Positions 23,351-33,425 of a stretch of DNA of 60,963 bases are shown piece by piece (within the stretch, counting starts at the first letter, position 1; every line of letters starts with the position of its first letter). The notes under the pieces are model-generated. The model did not search any database and was not told the origin of the DNA. It saw only the letters and a program-made list of their open reading frames with translations. A program made the position numbers and the translations under genes. This stretch comes from Burkholderiales bacterium (GTDB taxonomy: Bacteria > Pseudomonadota > Gammaproteobacteria > Burkholderiales > Burkholderiaceae_C), in assembly GCA_029268225.1 (NCBI GenBank), contig JAJUGJ010000018.1, positions 1 to 60,963 on the forward strand. The letters are read 5' to 3'.

Positions 23351-24325
23351 ATGAGCACCATTCACCTCTCGGCACCGACGGTGAACCCTGCTGACCTGGG
23401 CAAGGTCGCCGTGCTGTTTGGCGGCACCTCAGCCGAGCGCGACGTCTCGCTGATGTCGGGCGCGGGCGTGCTGCAAGCCTTGCAATCCCAAGGCGTGAAC
23501 GCCTTTGCCTTCGACCCCGCCGAGCGCCCGCTGCAAGAGCTCAAGGCCGAAGGCGTGGACCGCTGCTTCATCGCCCTGCATGGTCGCGGTGGCGAAGACG
23601 GCACCGTGCAAGGCGCGCTCGAACTGCTGAAGATTCCCTACACCGGCTCCGGCGTGATGGCCTCGTCCATCGCCATGGACAAGGTGATGACCAAGCGCAT
23701 CTGGCGCTTCGAGGGCCTGCCCACGCCGGAGTGGCGCATGGTGGCCAACGCCCACGAGTGCGAGCAAGCCCTGATCGCCCTGGGTGCGCCCATGATCGTC
23801 AAGCCGGCCCGCGAAGGCTCGTCGATTGGCCTGACCAAGGTCACCGATGCGTCGCAATGCGCGGCGGCCTATGCCGCGGCCGCCCAGCACGATCCCGAGG
23901 TGCTGTGCGAGCAGTTCATCGAAGGTGAAGAAACCACCTGCCCCGTGCTGATCGTCGATGGTCAGGCGCAGGCGCTGCCCGTGATCCGCATCGTGGCGCC
24001 GGGTGGCAACTACGACTACCAGAACAAGTACTTCACCGACGACGTGAAGTACCTGTGCCCCAGCCAGCTCGACGCCGACGAAGAGGCCGAGATCCAGCGC
24101 GAAGTGGTGCGTGCCTTCAAGACCCTGGGTTGCCGGGGCTGGGCGCGGGCCGACGTGATGATCCGCAAGTCCGACCGTCAGCCCTTCCTGCTGGAGATCA
24201 ACACCTCGCCAGGCATGACCGGCCACTCCCTGGTGCCCATGTCGGCCAAGGTGGCAGGCCTGAGCTACGAGCAACTGTGCTTGCACCTGTTGGCTTCGGC
24301 CAGCCTGGACGCCACCACCCGCTGA
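23351..24325 (+). CDS. ddl: D-alanine-D-alanine ligase
   Basis: ATP-grasp enzyme that joins two D-alanines for MurF. A 324-residue protein with [18 protein letters not shown], the [12 protein letters not shown] loop, [38 protein letters not shown] core and the Mg-binding [12 protein letters not shown]. It is a DdlB type by context, within the dcw cluster. It has an N-terminal extension of about 15 residues before the first strand. 24 nt precede ftsQ. Confidence 0.96.
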   Translation: MSTIHLSAPTVNPADLGKVAVLFGGTSAERDVSLMSGAGVLQALQSQGVNAFAFDPAERPLQELKAEGVDRCFIALHGRGGEDGTVQGALELLKIPYTGSGVMASSIAMDKVMTKRIWRFEGLPTPEWRMVANAHECEQALIALGAPMIVKPAREGSSIGLTKVTDASQCAAAYAAAAQHDPEVLCEQFIEGEETTCPVLIVDGQAQALPVIRIVAPGGNYDYQNKYFTDDVKYLCPSQLDADEEAEIQREVVRAFKTLGCRGWARADVMIRKSDRQPFLLEINTSPGMTGHSLVPMSAKVAGLSYEQLCLHLLASASLDATTR

Positions 24326-24349
24326 CCTTCGGACTGAACGAGCCCCACC

Positions 24350-25189
24350 ATGCTGGCCGCCGCCGCCCTCAACCGCTACAGCTCGCCCGACGAGACGCCG
24401 CAAGACGTCCGTTGGATGAACGCGGCCGCCGCAGCGCTGGTGGTCGTGGCGGTGCTCATGGTGCTGGCCGCCGGGCTGCTCAAGCTGGGGCGTCTGCCTT
24501 ACTTCGACCTGCAGCGTGTGCAGATCGAAGGCGACCTCACGCGCAACAACCTGGCCACGGTGCGCGCCAACACCGTGCCGCGACTGTACGGCAGCTTCTT
24601 CCAGGCCGACCTGGTGCGCAGCCGCGCCATCTTCGAGTCGGTGCCCTGGGTGCGCAAAGCCGTGGTGCGTCGCGTGTGGCCCAACGAACTGCGTGTCACC
24701 TTGGAGGAGCACCGGCCCGCAGCCTACTGGCGTCAGGCTCACAGCGAGGACCAGTTGGTGAACACCTTCGGTGAGGTGTTCGACGCCAACCTGGGTGACG
24801 TCGAGGATGAGCGCCTGCCGACGCTCGAAGCCCCTGCCAACACCGACGCAGGCCAGGCCGCCCACATGTTGAAGATGCTGCACCGCTTGCAGACCGTGTT
24901 CAAGCCCTTGGGCGAAGTCGTCACCCTCAAGCTCAGCGACCGGGGCTCCTGGTCGCTGCAACTCGATGACGAGGCCCAGGTTGTGCTGGGGCGTGGCAGC
25001 GATGACGACATCGTGGCGCGTGCCGAACGCTTTGTCGCCACCTTGCCTGAATTGCGTCGTTACTACCCGGCGCCTCTGTCTCAAGCCGATCTGCGCTATC
25101 CCCAAGGCTATGCCGTCAAGCTCCGTGGCCTGACGACGCTGCCCGATGGCGTGGCTCCTCCCAAGAAACCTTTGTCTTCAACCCGTTAA
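24350..25189 (+). CDS. ftsQ: Cell division protein FtsQ
   Basis: A 279-residue bitopic inner-membrane protein that links early and late divisome parts. A cytoplasmic tail of about 22 residues precedes one membrane helix (about 24-45), then a POTRA domain starting FDLQRVQIEGDLTRNN and a beta domain (SVPWVRKAVVRRVWPNELRVTLEEHRPAAYW). The C-terminal 20 residues are basic and Pro-rich. Position between ddl and ftsA is canonical. Confidence 0.95.
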   Translation: MLAAAALNRYSSPDETPQDVRWMNAAAAALVVVAVLMVLAAGLLKLGRLPYFDLQRVQIEGDLTRNNLATVRANTVPRLYGSFFQADLVRSRAIFESVPWVRKAVVRRVWPNELRVTLEEHRPAAYWRQAHSEDQLVNTFGEVFDANLGDVEDERLPTLEAPANTDAGQAAHMLKMLHRLQTVFKPLGEVVTLKLSDRGSWSLQLDDEAQVVLGRGSDDDIVARAERFVATLPELRRYYPAPLSQADLRYPQGYAVKLRGLTTLPDGVAPPKKPLSSTR

Positions 25190-25201
25190 CGCAAACACAC
25201 C

Positions 25202-26431
25202 ATGGCCAAGGAATACAAGGATCTGGTTGTCGGACTCGACATCGGCACTGCCAAGGTGATGGCGGTCGTGGCCGAAGTCATGCCCGGTGGTGACCTGCGC
25301 CTGGCTGGCCTGGGCATGGCGCCCAGCCACGGCCTCAAGCGCGGCGTGGTCGTCAACATCGACGCCACCGTGCAGTCCATCCAGCAGGCGCTCAAAGAGG
25401 CCGAGCTGATGGCCGACTGCAAGATCGGTCGTGTCTGGACCGGCATCACCGGCAGCCACATCCGCGGTCAGAACAGCACCGGCATGGTCATCGTGCGCGA
25501 CAAGGAAGTCGCGCCCATCGATGTGCAGCGCGTGGTCGAGACCGCCAAGGCCATCAACATCCCCAACGACCAGCGCCTGCTGCTGGTCGAGCCGCAAGAG
25601 TTCATCATCGACGGACACGAGGTCAAAGAGCCCATCGGCATGAGCGGCGGCCGTCTGGAGGTCAAGGTCCACATCGTGACCGGGGCACAAAGCGCGGCCG
25701 AGAACATCGTCAAGTGCGTGCGCCGCTGCGGCCTCGAAGCCGAACAGCTGGTGCTCAACCCCAGCGCATCGAGCTCGGCCGTGCTGACCGAAGACGAGAA
25801 GTCGCTGGGCGTGGCCATGGTCGACATCGGCTCGGGCACCACCGACGTGTCCATCTTCACCGATGGCTCGGTGCGCCACACCGCCGTCATCCCCATCGCC
25901 GGTGACCTGATCACCAGCGACATCGCGATGGCGCTGCGCACGCCGACCAAGGACGCCGAAGACATCAAGGTCGACTACGGTGTGGCCAAGCAGTTGCTGG
26001 CCGACCCGAACGAACACGTCGAGGTTCCTGGCCTGGGCGATCGCGCCCCGCGCATGCTCTCGCGTCAGGCCCTGGCCGGCGTGATCGAGCCGCGCGTTGA
26101 AGAAATTTTCTCGCTGGTTCACCAGGTGATCCGCGAGTCTGGTTACGAGGAACTGTTGTCGTCGGGCATTGTCCTGACGGGCGGCTCGGCGGTCATGCCC
26201 GGCATGGTCGAACTGGCCGAAGACATCTTCCTCAAGCCTGTGCGCAAGGGGACGCCCTTGTACGCAGGCCCCCTCCACGACATGGTGGCCAGCCCCCGCT
26301 CGGCCACCGTCATGGGCTTGCTCGAAGAGGCAAGGCTCGCGCGCACGCGCGGGATGAAGGCGGCGCAGCAGGTGGGGTCGGTTCAGACCCTGTTCGGCCG
26401 CGTGCGCGACTGGTTCGTAGGCAGTTTCTAA
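25202..26431 (+). CDS. ftsA: Cell division protein FtsA
   Basis: Actin-like ATPase that anchors FtsZ filaments to the membrane. A 409-residue protein with phosphate-1 DIGTAKVMAVV, the 1C domain carrying VWTGITGSHIRGQNS, phosphate-2 VDIGSGTTDVSIF, and the adenosine motif GIVLTGGSAVMPG. The end, GRVRDWFVGSF, is the amphipathic membrane-targeting helix. Twelve nt separate it from ftsQ; 57 nt, including an AT-rich stretch, separate it from ftsZ, which may hold an extra ftsZ promoter. Confidence 0.97.
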   Translation: MAKEYKDLVVGLDIGTAKVMAVVAEVMPGGDLRLAGLGMAPSHGLKRGVVVNIDATVQSIQQALKEAELMADCKIGRVWTGITGSHIRGQNSTGMVIVRDKEVAPIDVQRVVETAKAINIPNDQRLLLVEPQEFIIDGHEVKEPIGMSGGRLEVKVHIVTGAQSAAENIVKCVRRCGLEAEQLVLNPSASSSAVLTEDEKSLGVAMVDIGSGTTDVSIFTDGSVRHTAVIPIAGDLITSDIAMALRTPTKDAEDIKVDYGVAKQLLADPNEHVEVPGLGDRAPRMLSRQALAGVIEPRVEEIFSLVHQVIRESGYEELLSSGIVLTGGSAVMPGMVELAEDIFLKPVRKGTPLYAGPLHDMVASPRSATVMGLLEEARLARTRGMKAAQQVGSVQTLFGRVRDWFVGSF

Positions 26432-26488
26432 AAAATAGTTTTACTCACGATTTCAACCGGCAACCGTTAGACAAGAGAGAGGTACGAC

Positions 26489-27709
26489 ATGGCCATCGAG
26501 ATGATCGACAACTTTGACATGGGCACACAGATCAAGGTGATCGGCGTGGGCGGCGGCGGCGGCAACGCTGTCGAGCACATGATCAGCGAGAGCGTGCAGG
26601 GCGTGCAGTTCATCTGCGCGAACACCGACTCGCAGGCGCTCAACCGCTCCAGCGCCGAGGTGCTGCTGCAACTGGGCAGCTCTGGTTTGGGCGCAGGCGC
26701 CAAGCCCGAAGCTGGCAAGGCTGCGGCCGAAGAGGCCGTGGACCAGATCCGCAACGCCCTGGACGGCGCCCACATGGTCTTCATCACCGCCGGCATGGGT
26801 GGTGGCACCGGCACCGGCGCGGCGCCCGTGATCGCGCGCGTGGCCAAGGAAATGGGCATCCTGACCGTCGGCGTCGTGACCAAGCCGTTCGACTTCGAAG
26901 GCAACCGCCGTCTGAAGCAGGCCGATGCCGGTCTGGCCGAACTCGAAGCCAATGTCGACTCGCTGATCGTCGTCCTCAATGAGAAGCTGCTGGAAGTCAT
27001 GGGTGACGACGTCACCCAGGAAGAAGCCTTTGGCAAGGCCAACGACGTGCTCAAGAACGCCGTCGGTGGCATCTCGGACATCATCCACATCCCTGGTCTG
27101 GTGAACGTCGACTTCGAAGACGTCAAGACCGTGATGAGCGAGCCGGGCAAGGCCATGATGGGCACCGCCACCGCCGGTGGTCCGGACCGCGCCACCAAGG
27201 CCGCGGAAGCCGCTGTGGCCTGCCCGCTGCTGGAAGGCATCGACCTGTCGGGTGCCCGTGGCGTGCTGGTGCTGATCGCCGCCTCGAAGGCCACCTTCAA
27301 GCTGAGCGAGTCGCGCAACGCGATGAACACCATCCGCCGCTACGCCGCCGAAGACGCACACGTGATCTACGGTACGGCCTACGACGAAAGCCTGGGCGAC
27401 CAACTGCGCGTGACCGTGATCGCCACGGGCCTGAGCTCGGCCAAGCGTGCCGCCGCACCGATGACCGTCGTGCACAGCACCCTGCGCACCGGCACCGACA
27501 ACATCCCCGTGTTGACCGACCCGGTCGCCCCGCACCCGAGCGGTCTGGGCATGGGTCGTGCCAGCGTGGGCGGCGATTTCAGCAACCTGAACACCCCGAG
27601 CGTGTGGCGCAGTGGTCGCACCCAGGCGGCTGCCAAGGTGGACGCGCTGGCCAGCAACGGCATGGACGAGATCGAGATCCCCGCCTTCCTGCGTCGTCAG
27701 GCCGACTGA
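26489..27709 (+). CDS. ftsZ: Cell division GTPase FtsZ
   Basis: Tubulin-like GTPase that forms the Z ring. A 406-residue protein with GVGGGGGNAV, the tubulin signature GGGTGTG (104-110), NVDFEDVKTVM with the catalytic-loop Asp, a linker at about 320-390, and the conserved C-terminal peptide DEIEIPAFLRRQAD that binds FtsA and ZipA. GAGAGAGG lies 6 nt before the ATG. Last gene of the cluster, followed by a terminator; lpxC, which commonly follows ftsZ in proteobacteria, is not here. Confidence 0.98.
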   Translation: MAIEMIDNFDMGTQIKVIGVGGGGGNAVEHMISESVQGVQFICANTDSQALNRSSAEVLLQLGSSGLGAGAKPEAGKAAAEEAVDQIRNALDGAHMVFITAGMGGGTGTGAAPVIARVAKEMGILTVGVVTKPFDFEGNRRLKQADAGLAELEANVDSLIVVLNEKLLEVMGDDVTQEEAFGKANDVLKNAVGGISDIIHIPGLVNVDFEDVKTVMSEPGKAMMGTATAGGPDRATKAAEAAVACPLLEGIDLSGARGVLVLIAASKATFKLSESRNAMNTIRRYAAEDAHVIYGTAYDESLGDQLRVTVIATGLSSAKRAAAPMTVVHSTLRTGTDNIPVLTDPVAPHPSGLGMGRASVGGDFSNLNTPSVWRSGRTQAAAKVDALASNGMDEIEIPAFLRRQAD

Positions 27710-27739
27710 TCTCGCGCTCTCTCTCGTTGTTGCCATTTT

Positions 27740-27772
27740 CCCCCTGCGCCTTGCCGGTCGCAGGGGGTTTTT
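27740..27772 (+). terminator. Intrinsic terminator of the dcw cluster
   Basis: CCCCCTGCG (27740-27748), a 10-nt loop, then CGCAGGGGG (27759-27767) and TTTTT. A 9-bp GC-rich stem and U-tract 30 nt after the ftsZ stop. On the minus strand the stem is followed by purines, so it works in one direction only. Confidence 0.9.
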
Positions 27773-27854
27773 GGCCGTTGTTGTTTGAACCTCGTTCTGA
27801 ATTCGATCTGAGACTGAACCGGGCGATCCAGCGGATGCGCTGAGATGCCAAGCG

Positions 27855-29696
27855 TCAGTCGAACCGGTGTGTGCCGGCCGACAAGGCCTGCCAGAGCTCG
27901 CCTGTCATGGGCATGTAGCCACCGGGTGTGAGCACATACAAGGCATCGTGGACCACGGTCGGGTCATAGCCTTCTCGCTTGAGCACCACCTTGCTGTACT
28001 TGAACGTGGCGGTCACCGCATGGTCGTCGCGCAGCCGCAGGAACAGCGGCACCGCATAGCGCGGCAGTTGGGTGTACAGCGCGCGCGCCAGCGCCATCCC
28101 GTCCAGCGGCTGATCCGGTGAGCGCAAGGTCAACGCCGCCATGCCCGCCCGTCCGTCGGTGCCCGGCACCGTCACCCCGTACACCACCGCTTCGGCCACC
28201 TCCGGCTGATGCGCGAGCACGCCTTCCACCTCGGTGGTCGCCACGTTCTCGCCCTTCCAGCGGAAGGTGTCACCCAGGCGATCCACGAACTGCATGTGAT
28301 GCAGACCTTGGTGTCGCACCAGGTCGCCGGTGTTGAACCAGGCGTCTCCTTTCTTGAAGACGTTGCGCAGCACCTTGGCTTCGGTCGCCTTGGCATCGGT
28401 GTAGCCGTCCAGCGGCGCGCGGGTGGTGATCTCGGTGATGAGCAGCCCGACCTCGCCTCGCTGGACCCGGCTCATGTGCTGCCTGCGGCCGCTGCGCACC
28501 GGCTGTTCGGTGTCCAGGTCCATGCGCACGATGGCATAAGACAGCGGGCACAGCCCCGTGGTGCGCGGCAGGCCCAGGGCGTTGATGAAGGCCAGGTTGC
28601 ATTCGCTGGCCGTGTAGAACTCGGCGATGTGCTCGATGCCGAAGCGCTGCTGGAAAGCGTCCCAGATTTCTGGTCGCAGGCCATTGCCGATCATGGCGCG
28701 CACGCGGTGCGCCCGGTCGTCTGGGCGCGCCGGCTGGTTGAGCAGGTAGCGGCACAGCTCCCCGATGTAGCAAAACGACGTGGCCTGGTAGCGCCGCACG
28801 TCATCCCAGAAGCGCGAGGCGCTGAACTTGGGCACGAGCACCAGGCTGGCCCCTGCGCCGACCACGGCGCCCCAGGAGACCGTCAGCGCGTTGTTGTGGT
28901 ACAGCGGCAGGGGGCAGTAGAGCACGTCCTCAGGCCGCAGGCGCAAGCCCATGATGCCCATGCCGGACATGCAGCGGTGCCAGCGGTAGTGCGACATCAC
29001 CGAGGCCTTGGGCAGGCCGGTGGTGCCCGAGGTGTAGATGTGAAACGCCGGCTGGTGCAGGCGGAGGGTGGCGGTCTGGGGCGGGTTGTGGCTGGGGGCC
29101 ACGGCCAGGCGCTCCTGAGCCCAGATCAGGTCGTCGGGTGGGGGCGTCTCACCCTCCCACCACCAGCGTTCGCACAAGGTGGCGCGCTCGGCGGGGGGCA
29201 GGCTGTGCAGGGCTTCCGCGCAGGCCTCACCCACCACCACCAGAGCCGGGGTGCTCAGGCGCAGACTGTGCGCCAGCACCTCGCCGCGCTGCTGGTTGTT
29301 CAGCAGGGTGGCGATGGCGCCCAGCTTGACGGTGCCCAGCACCCAGGCGAGCACCTCGGCGCGGTTGTCGAACAGCACGCCCACACTGTCACCTTGACGC
29401 ACACCGGCCGCCTGCAGGGCATGGGCACAGCGGTTGGCCCAGGCATTGAACTCGGCATAGGTCCAGCGTCGCTCGCCACAGACCACGGCTTGGCGCTCAG
29501 GGTGGCGGGCTGCCTGTTGGGCAAAGGTCTGGCCGATGGAGCCCAGGCGGGTCGGGCGCAGGCGCAGCAGGCCGATCAGGCCCTTGAGCAGCAGACGCAG
29601 GTCGGTGCGGACGGTGCGCCAGGCCGCCGGAATCCAGTCGGTGAGTCGGACGAGTTGGGGCGCGGCGGGCGCGCGGTCGGAAGCGGGCGTGGTCAT
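27855..29696 (-). CDS. FATP-type long-chain acyl-CoA synthetase
   Basis: A 613-residue adenylate-forming enzyme of the fatty-acid transport protein (FATP/SLC27-like) branch, which couples uptake of fatty acids to CoA activation. Motifs are the P-loop IYTSGTTGLPKA (220-231), YCPLPLYHNN, EFYTASECNLAFIN, the DAWFNTGDLVRHQG hinge and GDTFRWKGENVATTEVE, characteristic of the family. A basic N-terminal segment with a hydrophobic stretch (about 36-46) may touch the membrane. It stands alone between ftsZ and cca. Use of fatty acids from the alkB pathway 14 kb away is possible but unsupported. Substrate range cannot be told from sequence. Confidence 0.88.
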   Translation of the reverse strand: MTTPASDRAPAAPQLVRLTDWIPAAWRTVRTDLRLLLKGLIGLLRLRPTRLGSIGQTFAQQAARHPERQAVVCGERRWTYAEFNAWANRCAHALQAAGVRQGDSVGVLFDNRAEVLAWVLGTVKLGAIATLLNNQQRGEVLAHSLRLSTPALVVVGEACAEALHSLPPAERATLCERWWWEGETPPPDDLIWAQERLAVAPSHNPPQTATLRLHQPAFHIYTSGTTGLPKASVMSHYRWHRCMSGMGIMGLRLRPEDVLYCPLPLYHNNALTVSWGAVVGAGASLVLVPKFSASRFWDDVRRYQATSFCYIGELCRYLLNQPARPDDRAHRVRAMIGNGLRPEIWDAFQQRFGIEHIAEFYTASECNLAFINALGLPRTTGLCPLSYAIVRMDLDTEQPVRSGRRQHMSRVQRGEVGLLITEITTRAPLDGYTDAKATEAKVLRNVFKKGDAWFNTGDLVRHQGLHHMQFVDRLGDTFRWKGENVATTEVEGVLAHQPEVAEAVVYGVTVPGTDGRAGMAALTLRSPDQPLDGMALARALYTQLPRYAVPLFLRLRDDHAVTATFKYSKVVLKREGYDPTVVHDALYVLTPGGYMPMTGELWQALSAGTHRFD

Positions 29697-29716
29697 CAGA
29701 CCAGTCTAGGCGGGCC

Positions 29717-29764
29717 CCCGGCTTGTCGCCGGGCTGCTGGGGTCCGATCCCCGCGGGCGGGGAT
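29717..29764. repeat. Two GC-rich hairpins 3' of cca
   Basis: CCCGGC-TTGTC-GCCGGG at 29717-29733 and ATCCCCGC-GG-GCGGGGAT at 29747-29764, in the 131-nt gap between cca and the acyl-CoA synthetase gene, both transcribed leftwards. They could end or attenuate cca transcription, but no T-tract follows on the minus strand. The rest of the gap shows nothing else. Confidence 0.4.
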
Positions 29765-29827
29765 GAAAGGGCGACGGCCGGCTTTCTTCGGGGGCGCACG
29801 CGTGCCGGCGTCGATGCCAGCGTTCGC

Positions 29828-31087
29828 TCACACGCCCGGTGGCGCGCTGTGGTCTGGCTGCGCCGTGTCCAACCCGGCACTCAGGGCCGCCTCCCGGGCC
29901 TCGTCAATGGCCTGTCCGATGGCGGGCCCTTTGAGGCCTCGGGCCAGGGCCTCGGCCGAGACGCGGGCAGTGTCCACGGCTTGCCCCAGGGCCAGGGCTC
30001 GGTGCAGCCGTTCACCCTGCGGATAAGGCTGGTCGGCATAGCCCAGTCGACCGCGGGCATCGCACTCGCAGGCCAGCAGCACCTCGGCGAAGCGTTGTGG
30101 CTTGCGCCAGGCGTCGCAGCGCCCGAGCAGGCGCAGCACCGCGGCGGCGCCAAAGTTCCCGCTGCCGTGGATGTTGCCGTGTTCGCGCGCCACCACCTCG
30201 GCCAGCTCGCGGCAGTCGTTGGGCACGCGCAGCCGTTCGTTGACGTCGCGCAGCAGCTGCACGCTGCGACCTTCGTGGCCCAGGTGGCGCGGCAGGATGT
30301 CAGGCGGGGTGGTGCCTTTGCCCAGGTCGTGACCCAGGCAGGCGTAACGCACGCTCAAGGGGGCTTGCAGCCTCGCCGCCATGTCCAGCACCATCATCAC
30401 GTGCACGCCCGTGTCGATCTCCGGGTGGTAATCGGCACGCTGGGGCACGCCCCACAGGCGGTCCAGTTCGGGCAGCAAGCGGGCCAGCGCACCGCAATCG
30501 CGCAGCACCTCGAACATGCGAGAGGGGTGCTCTTCCATCAGGCCGCGCGCCAGCTCCTGCCACACGCGCTCGGCCACCAGGTGGTCTACCTCGCCGTTGT
30601 CGACCATCTGGCGCATCAGCGCCATCGTTTCGTCGGCCACGGTGAAATCGGCGAAGCGGGCGGCAAAACGCGCCAGGCGCAGGATGCGCACCGGATCCTC
30701 GGCGAACGCGGGCGACACATGGCGCAGCACGCGCGCGGTCAGGTCACGCTGACCACCGTGCGGGTCGGTGACACGGCCTTCGGCGTCTTGCGCCATCGCG
30801 TTGATGGTCAGGTCACGGCGGACGAGGTCGTCTTCAAGCGTGACGTCGGGCGCGGCATACACCTGGAAGCCGTGGTAGCCGTGACCATGTTTGCGCTCGG
30901 TGCGCGCCAGCGCGTATTCCTCGTGGGTGTCGGGGTGCAGAAAGACGGGGAAGTCCTTGCCCACCGGCCGATAGCCGGCTGCGGTCATGGCCTCGGGCGT
31001 GCTGCCCACCACCACCCAGTCACGGTCGCCGCCAGGGCGGCCCAGCAAGCGGTCGCGCACGGCGCCGCCAACGAGATAGATCTGCAT
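29828..31087 (-). CDS. cca: CCA-adding tRNA nucleotidyltransferase with HD domain
   Basis: Adds or repairs the 3' CCA of tRNA. A 419-residue protein with the class II nucleotidyltransferase start [16 protein letters not shown], catalytic Asp21 and Asp23 in [36 protein letters not shown], and an HD phosphohydrolase domain ([25 protein letters not shown]) as in E. coli. The ATG at 31087 is preferred because the family begins [12 protein letters not shown]; nine upstream in-frame residues are not conserved. 105 featureless nt lie before rsmA. Confidence 0.95.
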   Translation of the reverse strand: MQIYLVGGAVRDRLLGRPGGDRDWVVVGSTPEAMTAAGYRPVGKDFPVFLHPDTHEEYALARTERKHGHGYHGFQVYAAPDVTLEDDLVRRDLTINAMAQDAEGRVTDPHGGQRDLTARVLRHVSPAFAEDPVRILRLARFAARFADFTVADETMALMRQMVDNGEVDHLVAERVWQELARGLMEEHPSRMFEVLRDCGALARLLPELDRLWGVPQRADYHPEIDTGVHVMMVLDMAARLQAPLSVRYACLGHDLGKGTTPPDILPRHLGHEGRSVQLLRDVNERLRVPNDCRELAEVVAREHGNIHGSGNFGAAAVLRLLGRCDAWRKPQRFAEVLLACECDARGRLGYADQPYPQGERLHRALALGQAVDTARVSAEALARGLKGPAIGQAIDEAREAALSAGLDTAQPDHSAPPGV

Positions 31088-31192
31088 GGATGGCAGTGTA
31101 GCGAGGCCGCGCACCCGAGGCGGGATGGCCTGATCAGAGTCCGTGCACGAGGCTGGTGCGTTCAGCCTGGCACGGTTGATGCAGCAACGTGT

Positions 31193-32035
31193 TCAGGCCT
31201 CGGCGCTTTTCGCTTTCTTCAACGCCGCCAGGGCGAGGTAGTCGGCCACCGGCACCTCCTCTGCGCGACGTTGCAGATCGAAATCGGTCTCGATGCCGTG
31301 CTCGCTGATCCACGCCCCCAGCGTGTGGCGCAGGATCTTGCGGCGCTGCGAGAAGGCCACGGCCACCATCTTGGTGAACTCGGGCAGGTCCACCTCGGGT
31401 GGGTTCGCCAGCGGGATCATGCGCACCACGGCCGAGTCCACCTTGGGCGGTGGGTCGAACGACCCGGGCGGCACGTCGACCACGCACTCCATCTGGTAAC
31501 GCCACTGCAGCATCACGCTCAGGCGGCTGTAGTCCTTGTTCCCGGGCGTGGCCACCATGCGGTCGACCACTTCCTTTTGCAGCATGAAGTGCTGGTCCAC
31601 GACCTGATCGGCCCAGGGCAGCAGGTGAAACAGGATGGGGCTGGAGATGTTGTAGGGCAGGTTGCCGATCAGGCGCAGCTTCTGGCCCGCGGCCTGGGCC
31701 AGGGCGCCGAAATCCACCTTCAGCACATCGGATTCGATGACGTTCAGCTCGGGGCGCTTGCGCAGGCGCGCGGCCAGGTCGCGGTCAAGCTCGACCACGG
31801 TGAGCTGGCCGCTGCGTTCGACCACGGGGTTGGTCAGGGCGCCCAGGCCGGGACCGATTTCGACCAGAGCCTGGCCGGGTTTCGGCGCGATGGCGCGCAC
31901 GATCTCGTCGATCACGCCATGGTCGACGAGGAAGTTCTGGCCAAAGCGCTTGCGGGCGATGTGACCGCCCCCACCCTGCACGGCACGTTGGCCGCCGCCC
32001 GGACGGGCGGACTTAGAGCGGGCGTCAGGGCGCAT
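31193..32035 (-). CDS. rsmA: 16S rRNA adenine dimethyltransferase RsmA (KsgA)
   Basis: Dimethylates two adjacent adenines near the 3' end of 16S rRNA. A 280-residue protein with a basic N-terminal extension, then [13 protein letters not shown] motif [18 protein letters not shown], catalytic [11 protein letters not shown], and [15 protein letters not shown]. The ATG at 32035 lies 11 nt inside the end of surA, so the two are probably translated together. Gene order lptD-surA-rsmA is conserved in many proteobacteria. Confidence 0.95.
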   Translation of the reverse strand: MRPDARSKSARPGGGQRAVQGGGGHIARKRFGQNFLVDHGVIDEIVRAIAPKPGQALVEIGPGLGALTNPVVERSGQLTVVELDRDLAARLRKRPELNVIESDVLKVDFGALAQAAGQKLRLIGNLPYNISSPILFHLLPWADQVVDQHFMLQKEVVDRMVATPGNKDYSRLSVMLQWRYQMECVVDVPPGSFDPPPKVDSAVVRMIPLANPPEVDLPEFTKMVAVAFSQRRKILRHTLGAWISEHGIETDFDLQRRAEEVPVADYLALAALKKAKSAEA

Positions 32036-33425
32036 CGCGCATTTCCACCCAGGCGGCCGCACGCAACTCGCGGGCCCAGTCTTCGTAGGCCGACTCGAAA
32101 CGGCGTTCGCGCAGCACCGAGCGGGCGGCTTCGCGCTTTTGTTCTTCGGTCAGCTTGACCTCGCGGCGCTCGATCAGCTGAATCAGGTGCACTCCGAAGC
32201 GGCTGACCACGGGTTGTGAGATCTCACCGGCCTGCAGCGAGGTGAGGGCGCGCTCGAACTCGGGCACGAACTGGCCAGGCGAGGCCCAACCCAGTTCGCC
32301 CCCATTGGGTGCGCTGCCGTCTTGCGAGTACTGGCGTGCCATCTGCGCAAAGCTGGCACTGCCTCCGACGATGTCCTTGCGGATGGCGGCCAGGCGGGCC
32401 ACCTGTTCTTGCGTGGACTCCTTGGGATTGGCGCGCAACAGGATGTGGCGGCTGCGCTGTTGCGTGTAGCTGGCCTCGGCGCTGTTCTCACGCTCGATCA
32501 GCTTGATGATGTGAAAGCCCGCGTTGGAGCGCACCACCGGGGCCACTTCCCCCACCTTCAGATTGCGCACCGCTGCCACGAAGATGTCGGGCAGTCGGCT
32601 GACCGGCATCATGCCGAAAGCGCCACCTTGTTCCTTGGTGTAGGTGTCGGCCGAGTGCGTACGCACCAACTGGTTGAAGTTGGCGCCACTGCGGGCCTGC
32701 TCCTGGACCTGACGGGCCTTGGCCTGCTGCGCTTCAATCTGAGCGGGCGTGGCCTGCTCGGGCACCGGGATCAGGATGTGGGCCAGATTGAGGCCCGTTT
32801 CTGCCTGCGCAGCCGGGTCGGTGGCCAGGAAGGCGTCAATGTCGCTGTCGCTGATCTGGATGCGTGCGTTGACTTCGCGGTCGCGCAGGCGTTGCAGCAG
32901 GATCTGTTCACGCAGGCTGGCGCGGTAGCGGGCGTAGTCCAGACCGTCGGCCTCCATGCGGCGCTGCATTTCGCGCAGGGTCAACTTGTTCTGGGCCGCG
33001 ATGTTCTCGATGGCCGCGTCCACCTCCGCATCGGCCACGCTCAGGCCCACGTTGCGTGCGTACGAGATCTGCACCTTTTCATCGATGAGGGCATCGAGCA
33101 CCTGGCGGCGCAGTTCGTCGGGAGGCGGCAGGCGGCTGCCGGCCGGGGCGGTTTCCTGGATGCGGGCCACACGCTTGTCGACGTCGACGTGGGTGATGGG
33201 CTCCTGATCCACCACCGCCACGATGTAGTCGGCCGTGGAAGGCTTGCCGGCCAGCAGCAGGTCGGTGCTCAACTGGCGGGCACCCGGGATGCGAGGCGCC
33301 ACCGAGGGGGCGTCCGGGTTGCGCAGTTGGGCCTGGACCGGGGTCAGGTTGCCAAGCAGCAGGCTGCTCACGCACAGACCCAGAACCAGGGGGCGCAGAC
33401 GGGGCTTACGGGAAGGATGTGTCAT
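32025..33425 (-). CDS. surA: Periplasmic chaperone and peptidyl-prolyl isomerase SurA
   Basis: Chaperone for outer-membrane proteins, including LptD. A 466-residue precursor: basic start, signal helix and likely cleavage after about residue 31 (PVQAQ), SurA N-terminal chaperone domain to about 210, then two parvulin domains ([11 protein letters not shown] with [23 protein letters not shown] with [18 protein letters not shown]), and a C-terminal helix. The ATG at 33425 is chosen because it gives a proper signal peptide; it overlaps the end of lptD by 20 nt, implying coupling. Confidence 0.95.
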   Translation of the reverse strand: MTHPSRKPRLRPLVLGLCVSSLLLGNLTPVQAQLRNPDAPSVAPRIPGARQLSTDLLLAGKPSTADYIVAVVDQEPITHVDVDKRVARIQETAPAGSRLPPPDELRRQVLDALIDEKVQISYARNVGLSVADAEVDAAIENIAAQNKLTLREMQRRMEADGLDYARYRASLREQILLQRLRDREVNARIQISDSDIDAFLATDPAAQAETGLNLAHILIPVPEQATPAQIEAQQAKARQVQEQARSGANFNQLVRTHSADTYTKEQGGAFGMMPVSRLPDIFVAAVRNLKVGEVAPVVRSNAGFHIIKLIERENSAEASYTQQRSRHILLRANPKESTQEQVARLAAIRKDIVGGSASFAQMARQYSQDGSAPNGGELGWASPGQFVPEFERALTSLQAGEISQPVVSRFGVHLIQLIERREVKLTEEQKREAARSVLRERRFESAYEDWARELRAAAWVEMRDAP

